Below are positions 1 through 5,633 of a stretch of 7,583 nucleotides of DNA, piece by piece (the first letter of the stretch is position 1; the number at the start of each line of letters is the position of its first letter). The notes below the pieces were generated by a model. The model ran no database searches and had not been told where the DNA came from. It saw only the letters and a program-made list of their open reading frames with translations. The stretch is taken from assembly GCA_025353235.1 (NCBI GenBank), contig JANXQZ010000544.1, forward strand, positions 1 to 7,583. The letters are read 5' to 3'. Origin of the DNA: Bryobacterales bacterium. Its GTDB lineage: Bacteria; Acidobacteriota; Terriglobia; Bryobacterales; Bryobacteraceae. The position numbers and the translations under genes are program-made.

Positions 1-1
1 G

Positions 2-265
2 CTATGCTCGCCGTGCACCTACTGTGAAGGAGCCGGTTATGTGAAGAGCGTGCAAACCACGGTGAGCGAGATCCTGCAGGAAGCGCAAAAGATAGCCCGG
101 GCCGTAGAGGGTAAAGACGTGATGCTGCGGGTGCATCCGGAAGTGGCGAAGTTCCTCAAATCCAACCAGAACAAGTACCTGGAAGAGATGGAAGAAGTTC
201 TCCGCCGCCCGGTGCTGGTGAAGGCGGATCCTTTGCTGCACCAGGAGAAGTTCGACCTAGCTTAG
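2..265 (+). CDS. rng: Ribonuclease G/E family protein, C-terminal end (5' truncated)
   Basis: The reading frame is open from the window edge, so only the last 87 codons are present. It begins LCSPCTYCEGAGYVKS, which matches the zinc-link and following 'CPxCxGxGxVKS' segment near the end of the catalytic part of RNase E/G proteins. The pair C5 and C8 of the fragment would be the zinc-binding cysteines that join two subunits. The remainder (TVSEILQEAQKIAR..., VMLRVHPEVAKFL, and a charged helix) fits the small C-terminal domain of RNase G, and the protein stops soon after, with no long RNase E-type scaffold tail. The family cleaves single-stranded RNA and matures 16S rRNA 5' ends in the cytoplasm. 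A GTG at 41 is an internal valine codon and not a start, because homology continues upstream of it. RNase G is preferred over RNase E because of the short tail, but the family level is the safe call. Confidence 0.85.
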   Translation, partial: LCSPCTYCEGAGYVKSVQTTVSEILQEAQKIARAVEGKDVMLRVHPEVAKFLKSNQNKYLEEMEEVLRRPVLVKADPLLHQEKFDLA

Positions 266-270
266 CTAGG
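256..270. repeat. Short perfect inverted repeat over the RNase G stop codon
   Basis: CCTAGC and GCTAGG flank TTA, giving a 6-bp perfect stem with a 3-base loop that contains part of the TAG stop codon of the RNase G gene. There is no T-run after it, so it is not a standard intrinsic terminator. It may be a weak 3'-end hairpin, or chance. The bases from 271 to 297 before the tRNA hold only a weak -10-like TACACT (279-284) with no good -35 partner, so the tRNA may be transcribed from further upstream. Confidence 0.35.
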
Positions 271-297
271 TTGCATGCTACACTGATCGTGAGCAAC

Positions 298-387
298 GGA
301 GAGGTGGCCGAGCGGTTGAAGGCGCACGCTTGGAAAGCGTGTTTAGGGGAAACTCTAACGAGGGTTCGAATCCCTCTCTCTCCGCCA
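298..387 (+). tRNA. tRNA-Ser (anticodon GGA)
   Basis: The cloverleaf can be folded by eye. The acceptor stem pairs GGAGAGG (298-304) with TCTCTCC (377-383), with one G-T pair, then discriminator G384 and encoded CCA (385-387). The anticodon stem CACGC/GCGTG (325-329, 337-341) encloses loop TTGGAAA, with anticodon GGA at 332-334, which reads UCC and UCU. The T arm is GAGGG-TTCGAAT-CCCTC (360-376). The long extra arm between 342 and 359 and the 90-base length are typical of class II serine tRNAs. It lies 32 bases after the RNase G gene on the same strand and converges on the tolC-like gene, leaving only 21 bases (388-408). That gap holds a weak GGCC-ACC-GGCC repeat but no clear terminator. Confidence 0.97.
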
Positions 388-408
388 TCTCATGGCCACC
401 GGCCCAAA

Positions 409-2349
409 TTAGTTCTTTCGCCCAGCCTGATCGATTACCGGAATCAAGTCCGGCTCGCGCCTCACCACGCCCGATACTGCGTCCTGCATATCCACGTCGT
501 AATCGCTTAAAATCCTTCCCGTAACCTGCTGCAGCGTCGTCCGCGCCCGCACGTACTGGTTGCGCGCATCGATCTCCGAGAGCTTGCGAGTCACGGCATC
601 GCGCTGAGAAATCAACACATCCAGGAAAGTAGTGGTCCCCAACTCATATTTGCGCTTGGTCCCGTTCAGAGTCTGGTCTTGCAGCTGACTCGCCGACACG
701 CTGGTATCGTACGCCGCGCGAGCCTGGGAAACCGCAACCCAGTTATTTACCACATTCACTTTGATATTGTTTACCAGCTGGCGGTCCTGAATCTGGGCCT
801 GACGATAGTTTAGTTCGTCGGTAATAAAGTCGGCCTGAGCGGACCTGTTCCGCAACGGGATATTCAGCGACAGTCCCACCGTATAATTCGGAAAGTTTCG
901 CCCAAACAATTGCCCCAGCACCGTGCCATACCCTCCCAGGAAGAAGGAATTAACCTGCCCAGGAGTGCGCGTAACCAAAGTCGTGACCCCGTTGACCGTG
1001 ACCGGAACTGGGATTTCGTTTACACTCCCGGCTTGCCCGTTGTTCTGCAGAGTGGCGACGGCTTGGAGCGTTGGCCGCAGCGCGCTCTTGGTGCCGAGCA
1101 TATTGATCCGCGAGTTTTCCAAGTTCACCTTGCTAGTCTCCACTTCCGGCCGATGCGCGAGAGCTTCGCCCACCAGATCCTGAATCGGAACCACGGGCTC
1201 ATTCGCGGGAACAATCACGTGATCCGTTGGTACAATGCGAGCCGTAACGATAGCCAGATTGTCCAGGCCGTTTCTCGTCAGCACATTTTTCAAGATCGTC
1301 TCTTGTTGCCGGACTTGCGTCTCCGCGTTGGTAACATCTTGTTGGGACGTCTTCAGCTCGGCTTCGGACTGGATCACGTCGATGCCGGCAATCACGCCCA
1401 ACTCCGCCCGCCGCTTGTTGTCGCTGAACAAGGTGCGGTTTAACTCCAGGGCCTGTTGTTTCACCTGCAGACTCTCGTCAAAGGTAACTAAATCCCAATA
1501 GAGATTCGCCACGTTCGCGACAGTTGCGATCACCTGTTGCTGAAAGCCGAGATCGGAGGTATGCCGCTGGTTCCTCGCCACGCGGATTGCCCGATTGTTC
1601 ACGGCAATCCCAAATCCCTGTAATAAATTTTGGGTGATTTGCAGTTGGAGACCGGCCGACGTCAGTGGATTGAAATCATTATTGGGAGAGTTTTGGTGCA
1701 ATCCCAGCGTGTTCGTGAGGGCCAGGGAAACCGTGGTCCCGGTTAGAAAGCCTTCCTGCACCCCGGCTACCACGCTTTGATACTGAGTAACCAGGAAATT
1801 GGTACCCGTAAAAAAGGTGCTGCTCTGGGGATTGGTGGTGTGGGCCGCCTGGTAGTTGACGAAGAGCGTCGGATCTAGATTAGGGATTGCAGTGCCAGCC
1901 AACTGCACGTTCAACCCAGAGAGCACGCCGCCCTGGTTGCTGCTTCCGCCTGTCCCGCCCGAACCTAGCGAGTTGGCTCCGCCCAGAATGCCGAGGGAAG
2001 CCGACGAGGGTCCAGAGCTAATGTTCGTGCTAACGTTGCGCAGCAGAGTCCCGGCGGCGGCGCGGAGCGAGTTGGCGTCCGACAATCTCGGACTGATTCG
2101 AGCATACTCAATGTCCAGATTGTTCTCGAGCGCGAGCGCAATAGCGTCTCGAAGAGAAAGATAAATCGTGCCGGCTCGAATCAACTTTTCAAGCCGCGGG
2201 GAATCCGCAAAACTCACCTCCGCGACCAAGCGGGGCCGATACGGTTTCGTCAACGAATGGATGAAGCTCCCCGACCCGCCGGTGATTTCCGGGGTCTGAG
2301 CGGTCAAGGTGAGCGCAACGCAAAAAGCGACCAGACAACTTCGTAGCAT
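409..2349 (-). CDS. TolC-family outer-membrane efflux protein
   Basis: This 646-residue protein is a probable outer-membrane exit duct of a tripartite pump or type I secretion system. A short signal peptide (MLRSCLVAFCVALTLTA, likely cut before Q18) sends it to the periplasm. The two-fold TolC plan is visible. The first half has the 'LSLRDAIALALENNLDIEYAR' type helix (64-84), a beta segment (about 200-245) and long alanine/glutamine-rich helices (268-358). The second half repeats this with 'LVGEALAHRPEVETSKVNLENSR' (392-414), 'VGLSLNIPLRNR' (491-502), and 'YELGTTTFLDVLISQRD' followed by a helix (568-609). It is longer than the usual 430-500 residues because of an extended N-terminal region with a Gly/Ser-rich low-complexity stretch (about 119-146) and a loop rich in N, P, V and T (436-475). 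It is last in the sigma-factor gene run, 67 bases after the secreted-protein gene and behind a hairpin. No membrane-fusion or RND partner is in the window, so the substrate cannot be named. Confidence 0.9.
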   Translation of the reverse strand: MLRSCLVAFCVALTLTAQTPEITGGSGSFIHSLTKPYRPRLVAEVSFADSPRLEKLIRAGTIYLSLRDAIALALENNLDIEYARISPRLSDANSLRAAAGTLLRNVSTNISSGPSSASLGILGGANSLGSGGTGGSSNQGGVLSGLNVQLAGTAIPNLDPTLFVNYQAAHTTNPQSSTFFTGTNFLVTQYQSVVAGVQEGFLTGTTVSLALTNTLGLHQNSPNNDFNPLTSAGLQLQITQNLLQGFGIAVNNRAIRVARNQRHTSDLGFQQQVIATVANVANLYWDLVTFDESLQVKQQALELNRTLFSDNKRRAELGVIAGIDVIQSEAELKTSQQDVTNAETQVRQQETILKNVLTRNGLDNLAIVTARIVPTDHVIVPANEPVVPIQDLVGEALAHRPEVETSKVNLENSRINMLGTKSALRPTLQAVATLQNNGQAGSVNEIPVPVTVNGVTTLVTRTPGQVNSFFLGGYGTVLGQLFGRNFPNYTVGLSLNIPLRNRSAQADFITDELNYRQAQIQDRQLVNNIKVNVVNNWVAVSQARAAYDTSVSASQLQDQTLNGTKRKYELGTTTFLDVLISQRDAVTRKLSEIDARNQYVRARTTLQQVTGRILSDYDVDMQDAVSGVVRREPDLIPVIDQAGRKN

Positions 2350-2362
2350 AAGTTTTATTTAA

Positions 2363-2398
2363 CCCCAGAAAGGCGCGTTCTGCTCGGCCTTTCTGGGG
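2363..2398 (-). terminator. Perfect 12-bp hairpin between the secreted-protein gene and tolC-like gene
   Basis: CCCCAGAAAGGC (2363-2374) and GCCTTTCTGGGG (2387-2398) pair perfectly across a 12-base loop. The hairpin begins 18 bases after the upstream stop codon and ends 13 bases before the tolC-like start. On the minus strand it is followed by TTAAATAAAACTT, which is AT-rich but lacks a clean T-run, so it may be a weak intrinsic terminator or attenuator, or a processing/stability hairpin that sets different levels for the two genes. No good Shine-Dalgarno sequence lies between the hairpin and the tolC-like ATG, so its 3' arm could also affect ribosome loading. Confidence 0.5.
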
Positions 2399-2416
2399 AG
2401 GACCAGCCGCTAGGCC

Positions 2417-3322
2417 TCACTTTCCATGTTTTTGGATAATGAACTGCCTGGGCCCATCCGTAACTGTATAGTCCGCCGGCACACTGAACAGCGCGGGATC
2501 GGGCTCCGAACGCCGGATGTTGGTCAACGTGTAAACGGTTTCGCCCGCCTGCGGATCGCTGTGTCTGCTCATTATCGTCACCTGCAACTCGGGCGAAGTC
2601 CAAACCTCATTTACGAACGCCATCGGCTTTTCGTTCCCCATTTCTCCAGCGGGAACAGTGCGGGTGAATCGTTTTCCGTCAGCCCTGACGCCTTCGATCA
2701 TCTTGGATCCCAGCGACTCCATAGCCATCGCTTCGTCGGCGGCCTTATTATGGACCTGAGCCATCACAACGGGGGCCTCCCCGTCGCCCACCATCTTGCG
2801 TACAGTAATTGTCTCCGTATGCATTGCTCCTGAGCCTACCGCTCCGCCACTCTCAATTTCCGCCATCAATTTCTTATGCAGAGCTTCGTTGGCACTATTT
2901 GCGGAGGAGGTTGATAGGGTAGTCTTTCGGGCCGTGTGCGTGTTTGTCTCGAGCACATAGCCTACCTGAGATGCCGGGTCGTTGATAAAAACCAGCGAGG
3001 GAGCGGTCTCTCCGGTAGCCCAGGGACCCACGCCCTTTATGTTCTGCTCCCGCCGTGTCCGGCCCTCTCCATCGCGGGCGATGGCAGTGCTGGATTTATT
3101 GACGATCCGGTTACCGTCGGCCAGCGTCTGGGTTGTCTCGGTAACGGCTTGAGCCGAGTAAGGGGCTCCCTTTACGGTTTTGCCCTCCACGCCGAACTCG
3201 GCAGACATGAAACGCACATTCTCCGACATCCTGTATTCGCCCGCAGGCAACGGGACTGGAACAACCTGGGCGAAGCAGGCGCTGGCGCAAAATCCAAGCG
3301 CTAAATATTTGAAGGTTGACAT
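2417..3322 (-). CDS. Secreted protein of unknown function, acidobacterial sigma-linked family
   Basis: This 301-residue protein has a signal peptide (MSTFKYLALGFCASACFA, likely cut before Q19), so it should act in the periplasm or outside the cell. No enzyme motif or membrane segment follows. Two conserved-looking blocks stand out: 'YSAQAVTETTQTLADGNRI' with 'TAIARDGEGRTRRE' (55-91), and a C-terminal half with 'SLGSKMIEGVRADGKRFTRTVPAGEMGNEKP' and 'DPALFSVPADYTV' (203-287). The second block resembles beta-rich periplasmic proteins that take up or sense a ligand, but that is only a guess. From memory, similar proteins are common in Acidobacteria. The start at 3322 is supported by AAGGAG seven bases upstream and by the signal peptide; a longer open frame back to 3424 would place 34 unrelated residues in front. 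It follows the anti-sigma-like gene by 25 bases and is probably co-transcribed. Confidence 0.75.
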   Translation of the reverse strand: MSTFKYLALGFCASACFAQVVPVPLPAGEYRMSENVRFMSAEFGVEGKTVKGAPYSAQAVTETTQTLADGNRIVNKSSTAIARDGEGRTRREQNIKGVGPWATGETAPSLVFINDPASQVGYVLETNTHTARKTTLSTSSANSANEALHKKLMAEIESGGAVGSGAMHTETITVRKMVGDGEAPVVMAQVHNKAADEAMAMESLGSKMIEGVRADGKRFTRTVPAGEMGNEKPMAFVNEVWTSPELQVTIMSRHSDPQAGETVYTLTNIRRSEPDPALFSVPADYTVTDGPRQFIIQKHGK

Positions 3323-3329
3323 GTTGGTT

Positions 3330-3335
3330 CTCCTT
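3330..3335 (-). promoter_or_regulatory. Shine-Dalgarno sequence fixing the start of the secreted protein
   Basis: AAGGAG on the minus strand lies 7 bases before the ATG at 3322. It supports that start over the longer open frame starting at 3424. Confidence 0.85.
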
Positions 3336-3347
3336 AGCTGAATTGAA

Positions 3348-3878
3348 CTACTGAATAAAACGAATGGCGCGCGCCAAGCCGTCCTGGCCGAGCAGCACGT
3401 CGGCTTGGATGCGCTCCAAAACACGATCCTGATTTACCGGCAGGCCCACCACGCGCATGGCTGACCGGGGTAATTGCACTCGCACCACTGACCCATACTC
3501 CAGCGGCGTCATGCTGCTGGCTTCCGGCAGCGAGTAGAAGCTGGTCGCCACCTCGGTCGCCTGAGGCTTCACCCGGCGCCGTCGTATCTGCTGTCGTGCG
3601 ACCGGGCGGGTTGCCGGAATCTGCGGCACCTCAATTCGCGCCCACAGCGCCTTGGGTGGCCGAATTTCAGCTGGACGAGCCAGCATGAACGCAATGATTC
3701 CCGCCGCCGCGACCGCCGTCAGACCCGCCCAGGACGCGCCAATTCTGATCCTGCGCCAGTGGGCTCTTTGCCGAAATTCGCGCCGCAGGGCAGCCTCGAC
3801 CGCTATCGGCGCACCCTGCGGGCCGCTCCCCGCCACAGCCCGAAGCGCATCATCCAATCTCTGATCGTTCGAGTTCAT
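3348..3878 (-). CDS. Single-pass membrane protein in anti-sigma factor position
   Basis: This 176-residue protein probably controls the sigma factor encoded just before it. The layout is a cytoplasmic N-terminal segment of about 45 residues, one membrane helix (about 46-67, IGASWAGLTAVAAAGIIAFML), a strongly basic linker (RQQIRRRRVK, 96-105), and an outer domain ending in 'VVRVQLPRSAMRVVGLPVNQDRVLERIQADVLLGQDGLARAIRFIQ'-type sequence (131-176). The N-terminal part lacks the His-x3-Cys-x2-Cys zinc motif of classical anti-sigma factors, so the role is inferred from position and topology. The start at 3878 is chosen because its ATG overlaps the sigma stop codon as ATGA, a typical coupled junction, and AGAGGTG lies 6 bases upstream. 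A longer open frame to 3965 would run deep into the sigma gene. The function of the outer domain is unknown; I recall similar C-termini in other acidobacterial proteins. Confidence 0.75.
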   Translation of the reverse strand: MNSNDQRLDDALRAVAGSGPQGAPIAVEAALRREFRQRAHWRRIRIGASWAGLTAVAAAGIIAFMLARPAEIRPPKALWARIEVPQIPATRPVARQQIRRRRVKPQATEVATSFYSLPEASSMTPLEYGSVVRVQLPRSAMRVVGLPVNQDRVLERIQADVLLGQDGLARAIRFIQ

Positions 3879-4435
3879 ACAGAACACCTCTCGGAAGCTC
3901 GCAGCTTCCATACGAGCAAGGCTCGCCCGCGATGCAGACGGGAGCGCACCGTTCCCACCGGACACTGAAGCATCGCCGCTACCTCGGCATAATCCAGTTC
4001 ATGCAATTCGCAGAGAACCACGACTTCCCTGTATGGTTGGGGCAAGCTCAGGATGGCCTGTCGCACCGATTCGATTTGCTCGCTGCGAGTAAGATCTCCG
4101 AGCACGTCGCCCGAGTCGACCGGGATGTCCGCATCTTCGCTGGCCGCGTAGGGCCGTTCCCGCTCCAGAGCGCGTAAAACGTGGTTCCGGGCGACTCCGT
4201 AGAGGAACGCGCTTAGGCTCCCGCGACTCGGATCGTATTGATTTCGCCCTCGCATCAGCAGCATGAAAGTATCCTGAGTGACCTCGTCGGCTATATCCGT
4301 CTTCCCGCTCATGTGCAGCGCAAATCGGTAAACTGCGCCTTGATGACGTCGATACAGCACTGTAAACGCATCCTCATCACCGGCCCACATGCGCTGCAGC
4401 AAATCGCGATCGTCTTGAGGCGAAGCCGTTTGCAT
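3875..4435 (-). CDS. RNA polymerase sigma factor, ECF (sigma-70 group 4) type
   Basis: This 186-residue protein has only the two ECF core domains. Region 2 spans about 21-95 (DEDAFTVLYRRHQGAVYRFA, then DIADEVTQDTFMLLMR and GSLSAFLYGVARNHVLRALERE), which binds core polymerase and the -10 element. Region 4 spans about 124-178 (LPQPYREVVVLCELHELDYAEVAAML, then CPVGTVRSRLHRGRALL), the helix-turn-helix that reads the -35 element. There is no extra C-terminal domain. It is the first gene of the minus-strand run and shares ATGA with the anti-sigma-like gene, so the two are probably translationally coupled. The start is uncertain: ATG at 4435 gives a normal ECF length, while a TTG at 4480 adds 15 residues; neither has a good Shine-Dalgarno sequence. 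The regulated signal and target promoters are not visible. Confidence 0.93.
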   Translation of the reverse strand: MQTASPQDDRDLLQRMWAGDEDAFTVLYRRHQGAVYRFALHMSGKTDIADEVTQDTFMLLMRGRNQYDPSRGSLSAFLYGVARNHVLRALERERPYAASEDADIPVDSGDVLGDLTRSEQIESVRQAILSLPQPYREVVVLCELHELDYAEVAAMLQCPVGTVRSRLHRGRALLVWKLRASERCSV

Positions 4436-4501
4436 GTAGCGTCTATCAGGTATTCCGAAGTGCTGGGAGGAAAGTTCCAATCATCGTAGAATTCATGACA
4501 A

Positions 4502-4531
4502 TTGGCACCACCAAATGGCATCCACTATAAT
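4502..4531 (+). promoter_or_regulatory. Sigma-70-type promoter of the GH5-glcE-glcF genes
   Basis: TTGGCA (4502-4507) and a perfect TATAAT (4526-4531) are separated by 18 bases. Transcription would be expected to start about 7-8 bases after the -10 box, that is at 4538-4539, where the ATG of the GH5 gene sits. The mRNA is therefore probably leaderless. TGGCA occurs twice here (4503-4507 and 4516-4520), 13 bases apart, which may be chance or half-sites of an operator. The divergent sigma-factor gene starts about 100 bases away; I could not find a convincing promoter for it. Confidence 0.75.
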
Positions 4532-4538
4532 CATTCGA

Positions 4539-5633
4539 ATGGCGGCTGCTTCCAGCTTCGTGCAACGATCGGGTTCTCAACTCCTCTTAGACGGCCAGCC
4601 ATATCGCATCGTGGGCGGCAACACTTATTATTTGGGCTACGTAATCGAACCCACTCTCAACGCCGCGCTGGATCTGGCGCAAAGCTTTGGCATGAACTCG
4701 ATTCGCATCTGGGCATTTCTCGACAGCGCTCAGCCGCCCGGCGAATGGGACGTCTCCTTCCAATACTGGGACGCTGCGAAGGCTGCCCCTGTGGCGAACG
4801 AGGGTCCGAACGGACTGCAGAGGCTTGATAGGGCCGTGGCATCCGCCCGCGAACGCGGAATTCGGCTAATTCTGACGCTCACCAATAATTGGCCGGATTT
4901 CGGCGGCATGCCCCAGTATGTCCAATGGCTGGGACTGGACGCCAAGCACAAGAATAGCTTCTACAGCGACCCTCGCTGCAAGGAAATGTACAAGAACTGG
5001 GTGCGGCAGATTGTCACGCGCTATCGCAACGAGCCTGCGATTCTTGCCTGGGAGCTCGCGAACGAGCCGCGCTGCGAAGGACACGGAGGAAGCGACACGC
5101 TGCTCGCGTGGGCGGACGAGATGAGCGCGTTCGTCCGCCAGCTTGACCCAAACCACCTGATCGGCGTCGGCGATGAAGGCTACTTCAAGCGACATCAAGC
5201 CTGGGGCAACCCTCTCTACAATGGTCAGTACGGAGTGAGCTGCGAGGATCTGCTCGGATTATCTGCAATCGACTTCGGCACCATGCACATGTATCCGCAA
5301 AGCATGGCGAAAGATCAGGACCCGGTTGAGTTCGGCTTGATGTGGATACGGGAACATCTCGAGGCGGGACAGCGCGCCAATAAGCCGATGCTGGTGGAAG
5401 AATACGGGCTGATGGCGCCGTACCCGGATCGGAATGCGGTTTTTGCCCAATGGCTCGCATCCATTGAAGACCTTGCAGGCGTGGGCGATATGCTCTGGAT
5501 GATGGGTCTGCCGAAAGGTCCCGATCAGTGGTATGCGCCCGATGCTTACGTGATCGAGAGCGCGACCGATGCTCCGGCCATAGCCGATCATGCGGCCAAA
5601 ATGACTCGCGATAAACTAGCAATATCAACTTAA
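4539..5633 (+). CDS. Glycoside hydrolase family 5 protein, beta-mannanase-like
   Basis: This 364-residue protein is predicted to hydrolyse beta-1,4-linked glycans, most likely mannan. The fold runs from 'LLLDGQPYRIVGGNTYYLGY' (about 15-34) through 'NNWPDFGGMPQYVQW' (116-130) to 'ILAWELANEP' (168-177). E176 in NEP is the expected acid/base, and 'PMLVEEYG' supplies the nucleophile, E288. The 'FYSDPRCKEMYKNWV' and 'DPNHLIGVGDEG' blocks are typical of subfamily GH5_7 (plant and fungal-like endo-beta-mannanases). No signal peptide, lipobox or carbohydrate-binding module is seen, so the enzyme seems cytoplasmic or exported by an unknown route; an intracellular role on short oligosaccharides is possible. 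The ATG at 4539 is chosen over one at 4515 because the -10 box (4526-4531) lies between them and no Shine-Dalgarno sequence precedes either. Its stop codon touches the glcE frame. Exact substrate is inferred, while GH5 membership is firm. Confidence 0.88.
   Translation: MAAASSFVQRSGSQLLLDGQPYRIVGGNTYYLGYVIEPTLNAALDLAQSFGMNSIRIWAFLDSAQPPGEWDVSFQYWDAAKAAPVANEGPNGLQRLDRAVASARERGIRLILTLTNNWPDFGGMPQYVQWLGLDAKHKNSFYSDPRCKEMYKNWVRQIVTRYRNEPAILAWELANEPRCEGHGGSDTLLAWADEMSAFVRQLDPNHLIGVGDEGYFKRHQAWGNPLYNGQYGVSCEDLLGLSAIDFGTMHMYPQSMAKDQDPVEFGLMWIREHLEAGQRANKPMLVEEYGLMAPYPDRNAVFAQWLASIEDLAGVGDMLWMMGLPKGPDQWYAPDAYVIESATDAPAIADHAAKMTRDKLAIST

Noticed and set aside
298..387. tRNA-Ser as an integration site for a mobile element
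   Set aside because: No second copy of the tRNA 3' end, no integrase and no foreign-looking genes are seen in the window.
388..408. Terminator for the tRNA in the gap before tolC
   Set aside because: Only a GGCC-ACC-GGCC repeat with no T-run is present; too weak to call.
910..1443. Open frames on the plus strand across the tolC-like gene (also 1856-2164 and 2426-2833)
   Set aside because: They are antisense shadows of convincing minus-strand genes, with arginine/histidine-rich translations and no recognisable domain.
3323..3424. Longer version of the secreted protein starting at 3424
   Set aside because: It would hide the signal peptide, run into the anti-sigma-like gene, and ignore the good AAGGAG site before 3322.
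3879..3965. Longer version of the anti-sigma-like protein starting at 3965
   Set aside because: It would overlap the sigma gene by about 90 bases; the ATGA junction at 3875-3878 is the better start.
4515..4538. ATG 4515 as the GH5 start
   Set aside because: The TATAAT box lies between it and ATG 4539, it has no ribosome site, and the extra residues (ASTIIIR) are not part of the family fold.
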